A stretch of DNA of 64,000 bases from CAWAYH01 sp963786195 (GTDB taxonomy: Bacteria > Acidobacteriota > Vicinamibacteria > Vicinamibacterales > 2-12-FULL-66-21). How positions within the stretch are numbered: position 1 is the stretch's first letter; every line of letters starts with the position of its first letter. The position numbers and the translations under genes are program-made. The stretch spans positions 186,001-250,000 of the forward strand of contig CAWAYH010000011.1 in NCBI GenBank assembly GCA_963786195.1. Reading direction: 5' to 3'. The notes under the pieces were generated by a model, which was not told where the DNA came from, made no database searches, and saw only the letters and a program-made list of their open reading frames with translations. Below, piece after piece: positions 37,948-45,048 of the stretch.

Positions 37948-39517
37948 CAGCCCGGGTCTCCCGGATGACAGTGACCTTGATCTGACCGGGGTACTCGAGC
38001 TCATTCTCGATGCGCCGGGCGATGTCCTTGGAGAGCCAGACCGTCTGCTCGTCCGACACGTTGTCGCTTTCGACCATGATCCGGATTTCACGGCCCGCCT
38101 GCAGCGCGAACGCCTTGGACACGCCCTGGAACGAGTCCGCGATGCCCTCGAGCTTTTCGAGCCGCTTCACGTACGACTCGAGGATGTCGCGCCGGGCGCC
38201 GGGGCGTGCGGCGGAGATCGCGTCGGCCGCCTGCACGATCATGGCCTCGAGCGACGGCCAGTCGATGTCCATGTGGTGCGCGGCGACGGCCTGCAGCACG
38301 GGCTCGCTCTCGCCGTGCTTGCGCAGGAACTCGAGCCCGAGCTCCAGGTGCGTGCCCTGCAGATCGCGGTCGATGGCCTTGCCGATGTCGTGCAGGAACG
38401 CGGCGCGCGCGGCGACGTGGCCGTTGAGCCCGATCTCCTTCGCCATGATGCCGGCGAGGAACGCCACCTCTTTGGAGTGGTTCAGGACGTTCTGGCCGTA
38501 GCTCGTTCGGAATTTCAGCCGCCCCATCAGCCGCAGCACTTCCGGGTGCAGGTCGAAGAGGCCCAGCTCGAACGCGGCCGCCTCTCCTTCCTTGCGGACC
38601 GAGTCTTCCATTTCGGCCTTCACCTTCTCCACGACTTCTTCGATGCGCGCCGGGTGAATGCGGCCGTCGGCGATGAGGCGCTCGATCGCCTGGCGCGCGA
38701 CTTCGCGACGGTACGGGTCGAAGCTGGAGAGGATGATGGCGCCCGGCGTGTCGTCGACGATGAGCTCGACGCCGGTGGCGGTCTCGAGCGCGCGGATGTT
38801 GCGGCCTTCACGGCCGATGATCCGCCCCTTCAAGTCGTCGCTCGGCAGATCGACGACGGAGACGGTCGTTTCGATGGCGTGTTCGGCGGCGCTTCGCTGG
38901 ATGGCGTCCGCGATGATCTGTTGGGCGCGGATGGAGGCGGTCTCGCGCGCTTCGGTCTCGAGCCGCTTGACGAGGTTCGCCGCGTCGCGGCGCGCGTCCG
39001 TTTCGATCTGCTTGAGCAGCAGCTCGCGCGCTTCGTCGGCGGTCAGGCTCGCGACGCGCTGCAGCTCGCGCTGCCGCTCGGCGACGAGCTGCTCGGCTTT
39101 GGTCCGCGCCGCGGCCGCGCCCTGTTCCTGCTGGGCGAGGGCCTTCTCCTTGGCGCGAAGCTCCTGCTCCACGCGGTCGGAGACCGCGAGCCGGTCCGCG
39201 AGCGCACGCGTCTTGTCGGCGAGCGCCTGCTCCAGGCCGTGGATCTCGCTGCGCCGATCGCGCATCAGGCGGTCGGCTTCGGCCAGCGTGTCGTGGGCTT
39301 TCTCGCGCGCCTCGAGCGCCGCTTCCTTGCGCAGCGTCTCCGCGTCGCGCTCGGCCTGCTTCCGCAGCCGCTCCGCCTCAGCCTGTCCGCGGCCGATGGT
39401 CTCTTCGGCGATGCGCTTGCGGCTGGCGATCCACCAGAGGATGCTGCCGCCTGCGATGACCGACGTGATGAGGATGTTGATGAGGAAACCGAGAGAGACG
39501 ACGGCCGGTTGACCCAT
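37931..39517 (-). CDS. rny: Ribonuclease Y
   Basis: The 528-residue membrane-anchored endonuclease starts mRNA decay. ATG 39517 gives one helix (LGFLINILITSVIAGGSILW), then a long coiled coil (RKRIAEETIGRGQAEAERL through LAQQEQGAAAARTKAEQLV). The KH domain is at about 220-290 (LKGRIIGREGRNIRALETAT, VDDTPGAIILSSFDPYRREV). The HD domain is at 350-450 with HSKEVAFLAGIMAKEIG, AAFLHDIGKAIDRDLQGTHL (H-D pair) and AVAAHHMDIDW. Length and motifs are normal. Longer upstream starts run into the 6S RNA region and are rejected. It shares an overlap with thiL. Confidence 0.96.
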   Translation of the reverse strand: MGQPAVVSLGFLINILITSVIAGGSILWWIASRKRIAEETIGRGQAEAERLRKQAERDAETLRKEAALEAREKAHDTLAEADRLMRDRRSEIHGLEQALADKTRALADRLAVSDRVEQELRAKEKALAQQEQGAAAARTKAEQLVAERQRELQRVASLTADEARELLLKQIETDARRDAANLVKRLETEARETASIRAQQIIADAIQRSAAEHAIETTVSVVDLPSDDLKGRIIGREGRNIRALETATGVELIVDDTPGAIILSSFDPYRREVARQAIERLIADGRIHPARIEEVVEKVKAEMEDSVRKEGEAAAFELGLFDLHPEVLRLMGRLKFRTSYGQNVLNHSKEVAFLAGIMAKEIGLNGHVAARAAFLHDIGKAIDRDLQGTHLELGLEFLRKHGESEPVLQAVAAHHMDIDWPSLEAMIVQAADAISAARPGARRDILESYVKRLEKLEGIADSFQGVSKAFALQAGREIRIMVESDNVSDEQTVWLSKDIARRIENELEYPGQIKVTVIRETRAVDYAR

Positions 39518-39571
39518 GCGTGTCACCGTCCTGTATGTGAACCCCGGCGACCCGGGATGTAGAGGGATAGG

Positions 39572-39746
39572 CCCCGCTTTGCCGTGTGGGGAGGTCGGAT
39601 GAACCTGCGTAAAGCAGGTGGAACCGCTGCACAAGCCGCGCTTCAGGCTTCCTCTCGCAGAGGCATGCACACCACGCAGCGTCGCGATTCACTTATGTGA
39701 AACGTTGGCTCAAACGAGCCTCCGAACCATCACGCGCAAAGCAGGG
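39572..39746 (-). ncRNA. ssrS: 6S RNA, regulator of sigma-70 RNA polymerase
   Basis: The 175-nt RNA folds as a long hairpin that mimics an open promoter and inhibits housekeeping RNA polymerase. On the minus strand an 11-bp closing stem pairs CCCTGCTTTGC with GCAAAGCGGGG. The 5' arm has GGTTCGGAGGCTCG and GAGCCAACGTTTCAC. The other side has GTGGTGTGCATGCCTCTGCG, then GAGAGGAAGCCTGAAG and CAGGTTCATCCGACC. These match E. coli 6S landmarks (GAGCC-TTTCA, GTGAGCATGC, GAGAAGCC, GGTTCA) in order. It lies just downstream of zapA, as ssrS does in Proteobacteria. The end positions are taken from the stem. Confidence 0.9.
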
Positions 39747-39844
39747 AACTCGAACTCTCCCGCAAATCCGACTGCCGTACATCTTACTGCAGTCACGGCC
39801 GAAGGTCGAGCGGCGATCCTGGACGCTACCTCCCTCACGGCTCC

Positions 39845-39868
39845 GTGCTGTCCGTGTTGTCCGCGGTG
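39845..39868. repeat. Short CACGGACAA-word tract abutting zapA
   Basis: Read on the minus strand it contains CCGCGGACAACACGGACA (39849-39866), an exact 18-nt match to the tract at 23905-23922, followed by GCACGG. It starts at the base after the zapA stop codon. Confidence 0.7.
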
Positions 39869-40186
39869 CTAGACGGCCGCGGCCCGCGTTCCGGTCGACG
39901 CGAGGGCGAGATCGAGCATGCGCTCGAGCTCTTTCGCGCGCTGCGCCAGGCCAATCTGGCGATCCCGCACCTCGTCGCCGGCGCGGAAGTACTCGTCGGC
40001 GATGTTGAGCGCGGCCAGCACGGCGATCTTCAGGGTATCGCCCGACGGACACTCCTTGACCGCGAGCCGCATCTTCTCGTCGACGTAGGCCGCCAGTTCA
40101 GCGATGTACGTCGCATCGAGCGCGCTCTTGATCGGATAGCGCTGCCCGTGGATCTCGACGGTCACAATGCGGGTGGTCTGTTCCAT
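39869..40186 (-). CDS. zapA: Cell division protein ZapA
   Basis: The 105-residue protein cross-links FtsZ filaments at the division ring. It has the typical start VTVEIHGQRYPIKSALDATY, the conserved helix AELAAYVDEKMRLAVKE, then GDTLKIAVLAALNIADEYF with the A-L-N-I-A-D motif. The C-terminal coiled coil is RDRQIGLAQRAKELERMLDL. Its length is normal. It follows a ZapB-like gene and is followed by 6S RNA, the same order as zapA-ssrS in many Gram-negative bacteria, so cotranscription with 6S RNA is possible. Confidence 0.95.
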   Translation of the reverse strand: MEQTTRIVTVEIHGQRYPIKSALDATYIAELAAYVDEKMRLAVKECPSGDTLKIAVLAALNIADEYFRAGDEVRDRQIGLAQRAKELERMLDLALASTGTRAAAV

Positions 40187-40194
40187 GATGCTTG

Positions 40195-40246
40195 TCGGTT
40201 CAACAGGTTCACCGGGCTGAACCTCTAGAACCCTAGAGGTTCAGAC
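40195..40246. repeat. GGTTCA/CTAGAGG word tract at the end of the ZapB-like gene
   Basis: The words GGTTCAACAGGTTCACC and GGGCTGAACC, then CCTCTAGAACCCTAGAGG (a perfect 7-bp inverted repeat with a 4-nt loop), run through the stop codon of the ZapB-like gene. Confidence 0.7.
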
Positions 40247-40514
40247 TGTCGATCTGCTTGAGCATGTCGCCGACCCGGGATCGGATCAGATCCCGTTCTT
40301 CCCGGAGCGCCGCGATCTCGGCGTGCGATCCTTCGGAATCGGCGATGCGGGCCCGCGCCGCGTCGAGCTCGCGCGCGAGCCGCGCGTTCTCGTCGCTCAT
40401 CCGGGCGCCGTCCGCGCGCAGCCGTTCGACTACGCCGAGCAGCAGCTTGAGTTTCTCCTCGAGACGGTCGATCGGTTCGAGATCGACCTCGCGTGCTGCA
40501 ACTGCTTTTGCCAT
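40233..40514 (-). CDS. ZapB-like coiled-coil protein
   Basis: The 93-residue protein is one long coiled coil: EPIDRLEEKLKLLLGVVERL, RADGARMSDENARLARELDA, ARARIADSEGSHAEIAALRE, ERDLIRSRVGDMLKQIDSLNL. The last part (R-V-x-x-M-L-x-x-I-D-x-L) is the conserved tail of small division proteins in the ZapB/YiiU-like group found directly before zapA. It probably binds ZapA at the division ring. The last codons and stop fall in a short repeat tract. It is 17 nt from the end of pheT. Confidence 0.8.
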   Translation of the reverse strand: MAKAVAAREVDLEPIDRLEEKLKLLLGVVERLRADGARMSDENARLARELDAARARIADSEGSHAEIAALREERDLIRSRVGDMLKQIDSLNL

Positions 40515-40531
40515 TGTGCTCCTTACCCCAC

Positions 40532-42581
40532 CTATCGCCGTTCCGCGCGATGCGCGCGGCGAAGCGCTTCTACTATTCCGTTCGTCGCCGCGTCGGCGTC
40601 GTCGTCGGTCAGCGTCCGATCAGGCGCGCGGAACGTGAGACGCAGCGACAAGCTGATCCGGCCCTCGGGTACGCCCTTGCCCTGATACCGATCGAACTCC
40701 GCGATCGATTCCAGCGTCGCAGGCGCTGCCGAACGGATAGTGCCACGAACCGTTGCGGCAGGCAAGGCTTCGTCCACGAGGATCGACACATCGCGCACGA
40801 TCGCGGGGAAGCGCGGCAGTGGCTCGGCGCGAAGATTCTCGCCGGCGGCCAGGCCCGCGAGGACCTCGAGGTCGAGCTCGGCCGCGAAGATGGCTTCGGC
40901 GGCGGGGAAGCCGCGTGCCTCGGCAACCGGCGGCGAGATTTGCCCGACCACACCGACGACGCGCTCGGCGCCGTTCTGCGTCGATCGCGCTTCCGCAGCA
41001 CGGCCAGTGACGAGATACGGCCGTGTCGCCGGCGTCCAGTCGACCTCGATGCCGACCGCATCGCAGAGCTGCTGCGCGACGCCTTTCACGTCGAAGAAAT
41101 CGACGATCGGCGCGCTCGCCGACCAGTGCGCTCCCTGCGCGGCGCCGCACCAGACGAACGCGACAGCTCTGCCTTCACCGCCGGCCGGGAAGCGGCTGCC
41201 GGTCTCGAACAGGCGGACGTCCTTGCGCTCCCGCCGTCGATTGTGGGCGCACGCGTCGATCAGTCCAGGCAGCAGGGACGGGCGCAGCACGGCAAACTTC
41301 TCGGACAGGGGGTTGGCGATGGCAGAGGGCTCCACGCCCGGCTCGCAGAACGGCCGCGCGGCCTGCGCTTCGATGAACGCGAACGTCATCGCCTCGGAGA
41401 AGCTCGAGGCCGTCAGCAGGCGGCGGACGAGCCGGTCCCGGGCGATCACGGGGTCCGGCGGCGCCTGCGGGCGTCGTGAGCGCCGGGAACGTCGGCGGCA
41501 GTCGATCGAACCCGTAGTGGCGGCCAATCTCCTCGATGAGGTCCACCTCGCGCGCGACGTCGACGCGGAATGAGGGAACAGTGACGGCCCAGCTGCCTCC
41601 GCCCGTTGCAGCGGCGACAAAGCCAAGCGGCGTCAGGATGCGCTCGATGTCGGCCGACGGGACGTCGATCCCGAGAAGTGTCCGGGCCCGGGCTTCGCGC
41701 AACTGGATCTCGAGCGGTCGCCTCGGGGACGGATACCGATCGACGAGGCCCCCAACGGGCGTGCCCGCGCCAATGCGCTGGAACAACGCCGCCGCTCTGG
41801 CAATCCCGATCGGCGGCGCGTTGACGTCGCCGCCGCGCTCGAACCGGATTGACGCTTCGGTCTTCAGGCCCAGACGCTTGCTCGTGCGCCGGACCGACGG
41901 CGGATGGAAGAAAGCGCTCTCGAGGGCGATCAAGCGCGTGGATTCGCCGATCTCGGAGTCATGCCCGCCCATGACGCCGCCAATCGCGCTGGCGCGTTCG
42001 GCGTCGGCGATGACCAGCATCTCGGGATCCAGCGCGCGCTCCACGCCATCCAGCGTCCGAAGACGTTCGCCGGGGCGCGCCCGACGGATCACCAGCGTGC
42101 GTCCGGCGACGCGATCGAGGTCGAAGGCGTGCATCGGCTGGCCGAACTCGAGCATGACGTAGTTGGTGACGTCCACCACGTTGTTGATCGGGCGGACGCC
42201 GGCCGCGGCCAGCCTCTCGGCGAGCCAGTCCGGCGATCGGCCCACACGGACTTCGAAGACCTGCGCGCAATACCGAGGGCAAAGCGCCGGATCTTCCAGC
42301 CGTACGTCGACGCCACCTGACGCGCTGGCCGGCAGGCCCTGCGTCGAGAGGAGCTCCGGCAACGCTAACGGGAGGCCCCAGATCGCCGAGGCTTCGCGCG
42401 CGAGCCCGACGTGACTCAGGCAGTCCGGCCGGTTGGCGGTGATCTCGAAGTCGATGACCGGTAGGTGGCCCAGCTCGACGACTGCGACTTCGAAACCGCG
42501 CAAACTCATTTCCCGCGCGGCCGTTTCCGGATCCGCCGGCACGCGCACGAGCTCGCACAGCCACGGGTAGACGATCTTCAC
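40532..42581 (-). CDS. pheT: Phenylalanine-tRNA ligase beta subunit, frameshifted
   Basis: The larger subunit of PheRS, about 680 residues. GTG 42581 starts VKIVYPWLCELVRVPADPE, and its GTGA overlaps the pheS stop. Domains in order: B1/B3 (VIDFEITANRPDCLSHVGLA, NNVVDVTNYVMLEFGQPMHA), B4/B5 editing region (GLKTEASIRFERGGD), core (AREVDLIEEIGRHYGFDRLP), then after a frameshift near 41466, AMTFAFIEAQAARPF, NPLSEKFAVLRPSLLPGL and the anticodon-binding tail (VRDVSILVDEALPAATVRGT). Classical length would be near 800, so this one is short because no separate EMAP-like B2 domain is visible. The enzyme is essential, so the break is likely a sequencing error. Confidence 0.92.
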
Positions 42582-43678
42582 AGGGGAAACTGCTCCAGGA
42601 AGCGCAGGTCGTTCTCGTAGAAGAGCCGGATGTCTTCCACGCCCCACTTCAGCAGCGCGACGCGCTCGATGCCCATGCCGAAGGCGAATCCGGTGTAGCG
42701 CTCGGGGTCGTACCCGACCGCCTCGAACACTGCCGGGTGCACCATGCCGCTGCCGAGGATCTCGAGCCACCCAGTTCGCTTGCACATCGCACATCCGCCT
42801 TCGCCCGGCTGATCCTTACCGGGCTTCGGCGCGCCAAGGCCGGTCCCTTTGCAGGCGCCACAACTGATGTCGAGCTCCGCGCTGGGCTCGGTGTATGGAA
42901 AGAAGCTGGGACGCAGGCGCACGCGCCGGTCGGGCCCGAACAGCTCGCGCGCGAACGCGAAGAGCGTGCCTTTCAGGTCCGCGAGCGAGATGCCTTCACC
43001 GACGACGAGCCCCTCGACCTGGGTGAACATCGGCGTGTGGGTCAGGTCGAAGTTGTCGCGGCGATACACGCGCCCCGGCGCGATCAGCCGCACCGGCGGC
43101 GGATGCGTTTCCATGTAGCGGATCTGCATCCCCGAGGTGTGCGTGCGCAGCAGCGTCGCCGGCGAGCCAACGGCCGATCGAATCGGCGACGCCAGATAGA
43201 GCGTGTCCTGCATGTCGCGCGCGGGGTGCTCCGGCGGCATGTTGAGCGCTTCGAAGTTGTGGTAGTCGTCTTCGAGCTCCGGCCCCTCGATGACGAGAAA
43301 GCCGAAGCGGGTGAAGATCGCTTCAATCTGCTCGCGCAGGATCGTCAGCGGATGCCGGTGGCCGATGAGCGGGACGCGGCCCGGCAGCGTGACGTCCACG
43401 GCGTTGGCGGGCGGACGCGCGATCGTGGCGTCAGCGAGCCGTGCCGACAGCCGTGCCTCGATATCGTTTTTGAGCTGGTTGGCGAGCTGGCCCAGACGCG
43501 GGCGATCGGCGGCGGGCGCCGCGCCCAGCGCCTTCAGCAGGGCCGAGACCAGCCCGCCCTTGCGGGCGAGGTACCGGTCCCGGATGGCACGCAGGTCGGC
43601 TTCGGTCGCCGCGTCGCCGAGATCGCGGTCGAACCGGGCGCGCAGGGCATCGACGTCACCAGCCTGATCGGATGACAC
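42578..43678 (-). CDS. pheS: Phenylalanine-tRNA ligase alpha subunit
   Basis: The 366-residue catalytic subunit of PheRS. After an N-terminal helical hairpin (VDALRARFDRDLGDAATEAD, YLARKGGLVSALLKALG), the class II core has HPLTILREQIEAIFTRFGF, GPELEDDYHNFEALNMPPEH (motif 1-2), VYRRDNFDLTHTPMFTQVEG (motif 2) and GFAFGMGIERVALLKWGVED (motif 3). A CxxC...CxxC insertion (SCGACKGTG, CAMCKRTGW) probably binds zinc, a feature of many bacterial PheS proteins. The reading frame is intact. It overlaps pheT by 4 nt and is followed upstream by rplT after 15 nt. Confidence 0.97.
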   Translation of the reverse strand: MSSDQAGDVDALRARFDRDLGDAATEADLRAIRDRYLARKGGLVSALLKALGAAPAADRPRLGQLANQLKNDIEARLSARLADATIARPPANAVDVTLPGRVPLIGHRHPLTILREQIEAIFTRFGFLVIEGPELEDDYHNFEALNMPPEHPARDMQDTLYLASPIRSAVGSPATLLRTHTSGMQIRYMETHPPPVRLIAPGRVYRRDNFDLTHTPMFTQVEGLVVGEGISLADLKGTLFAFARELFGPDRRVRLRPSFFPYTEPSAELDISCGACKGTGLGAPKPGKDQPGEGGCAMCKRTGWLEILGSGMVHPAVFEAVGYDPERYTGFAFGMGIERVALLKWGVEDIRLFYENDLRFLEQFPL

Positions 43679-43693
43679 CCGTGCCCCCCGATG

Positions 43694-44065
43694 TCAGGCT
43701 CGAGCGGCGCGCGGCTTGGCGTCCGCCGCAACCTTCGCGAGACGCGCGAACGTTGCGGGGCTCGTGACGGCGAGGTCGGCGAGGCTCTTCCGGTCGATGG
43801 GATTGCCGGCCGCCTTCAGCCCCGAGATCAGCTGAGCGTAGGTCAGGCCGTTCTCGCGCGCGGCCGCGTTGATGCGGACCACCCACAGCCGCCGGAAGTC
43901 CCGCTTCTTGCGGCGCCGCCCGACGAACGCGTACTTCAGCGCGGTGTCGACGGATTCCTTCGCGGATCTGTACAGCTTGCTCTTGGTCTGATAAAAACCC
44001 TTCGCGCGCGACAGAAGCTTCTTCCGCTTTGCGCGGCGGACATTTCCTCTTTTCACTCTAGGCAT
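43694..44065 (-). CDS. rplT: Ribosomal protein L20
   Basis: The 123-residue protein binds 23S rRNA early in large-subunit assembly. Conserved blocks are PRVKRGNVRRAKRKKLLSRA, KGFYQTKSKLYRSAKESVD, YAFVGRRRKKRDFRRLWVVR and INAAARENGLTYAQLISGLK. The tail is slightly longer than usual (ADAKPRAARA). It lies 118 nt after rpmI and 15 nt before pheS in the conserved thrS-infC-rpmI-rplT-pheST order. In many bacteria L20 represses translation of rpmI-rplT through a leader structure; a candidate structure was not resolved here. Confidence 0.98.
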   Translation of the reverse strand: MPRVKRGNVRRAKRKKLLSRAKGFYQTKSKLYRSAKESVDTALKYAFVGRRRKKRDFRRLWVVRINAAARENGLTYAQLISGLKAAGNPIDRKSLADLAVTSPATFARLAKVAADAKPRAARA

Positions 44066-44183
44066 TTCTGATCCTCTTTATTCAGCGCTATTCAGCGCTC
44101 GCGGGGCCCCGCCTGCGCTTCGCTGGCGAGGCTCGCGTAGCTTGCGAACGCCGCTGCCCTCGCGCTCGCGGGCCGCAGGCGCC

Positions 44184-44378
44184 TCAATCCGGAAGCATCG
44201 TTCTGAGCTTCGCCGCGTCGGCGCGCGACACGGTCGTCGTCCCCTTCAATCCCCGCTTCCGGCTGCGCGTCTTGCTCGTCAGGATGTGCTGCTTGAACGC
44301 TTTGCCGCGCAGGAACTTGCCGGTCGCTGTCTTCTTGAACCGCTTGGCGGCGCCGCGATGCGTTTTCAGTTTCGGCAT
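44184..44378 (-). CDS. rpmI: Ribosomal protein L35
   Basis: The 64-residue basic protein starts at ATG 44378; an ATG at 44441 is out of the conserved region. It reads PKLKTHRGAAKRFKKTATGK, FLRGKAFKQHILTSKTRSRK, RGLKGTTTVSRADAAKLRTM and ends LPD, the full L35 pattern. It follows infC after a repeat tract of about 55 nt and precedes rplT. No frameshift. Confidence 0.97.
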   Translation of the reverse strand: MPKLKTHRGAAKRFKKTATGKFLRGKAFKQHILTSKTRSRKRGLKGTTTVSRADAAKLRTMLPD

Positions 44379-44383
44379 TGCTC

Positions 44384-44437
44384 GCTCTTCTCCCTGTTTC
44401 CCGTTGCCCTTGACCATTTCCCTTGTCCCTTTGCCAT
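44384..44437. repeat. CCCTTG/TTTCCC word tract after infC
   Basis: The words CTGTTTCCCGTTGCCCTTG, CCATTTCCCTTG and TCCCTTTG follow the infC stop directly. They belong to the same family as the tract at 47177-47275 next to the HU gene. Confidence 0.7.
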
Positions 44438-45007
44438 TCATTCCGCTTCCCGCTTCGCCGTCGGCCGCTTCCCGCCCACGCGCTGCGAGAGGATCGTGTG
44501 CATCTGGTTGCCTTCGCGGCGCGGCGCGGTTTCGGCGACCGCCAGGTCGCCCAGCTCGTCGATCAGACGCTCGAGGATGCGCTGCCCGATCTCGGGGTGC
44601 GCCATCTCGCGCCCGCGGAAGAAAATCGTGGCCTTCACCTTGTCCCCGTCAGCCAGGAAGCGCTCGATGTGCTTCTTCTTGAACTGATAGTCGTGCTCGT
44701 CGACCTTCGGGCGGAACTTGATTTCCTTGACCTCGATGATCTTCTGATGTTTCTTGGCCTGCCGGGCGCGCTTCTGCTCCTGGTACTGGTAACGCCCGAA
44801 GTCCATGATGCGGCAGACCGGAGGAACCGCTGTCGCGGCTATCTCAACGAGGTCGAGACCCTTCTGCCGGGCGATAGCCAGCGCCTGCTGCGGCGCCATG
44901 ATGCCGAGCTGCTGGCCGGTGTCGTCGATGACCCGCACCTCGCGAACCCTGATCCGTTCGTTCACCCTCGTGCGGTCGTCCCGCCGCGGGCCCCTTTCGA
45001 ATGCGAT
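44438..45007 (-). CDS. infC: Translation initiation factor IF-3 with apparent AUC start codon
   Basis: The 189-residue IF-3 binds the 30S subunit and rejects wrong initiators. N-domain: NERIRVREVRVIDDTGQQLG, ALAIARQKGLDLVEIAATAV, PPVCRIMDFGRYQYQEQKR. Linker: ARQAKKHQKIIEVKEIKFRP. C-domain: VDEHDYQFKKKHIERFLADG, KVKATIFFRGREMAHPEIGQ, RILERLIDELGDLAVAE. An in-frame GTG at 44965 has no ribosome-binding site. An ATC codon at 45007 lies 5 nt after AGGGAGGT and gives I-A-F-E-R-G-P-R-R-D-D. Rare AUU or AUC starts are the known means by which IF-3 represses itself, so ATC 45007 is preferred. It lies 41 nt after thrS. Confidence 0.93.
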   Translation of the reverse strand: MAFERGPRRDDRTRVNERIRVREVRVIDDTGQQLGIMAPQQALAIARQKGLDLVEIAATAVPPVCRIMDFGRYQYQEQKRARQAKKHQKIIEVKEIKFRPKVDEHDYQFKKKHIERFLADGDKVKATIFFRGREMAHPEIGQRILERLIDELGDLAVAETAPRREGNQMHTILSQRVGGKRPTAKREAE

Positions 45008-45048
45008 AGCTGACCTCCCTTGCCAGGCTGAATCCCGAACGGCCCCGT

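Noticed and set aside
37778..39562. Plus-strand open frame of 594 codons opposite rny
   Set aside because: It lies antisense to the well-conserved RNase Y gene and contains no recognisable domain; high-GC third positions create long antisense frames.
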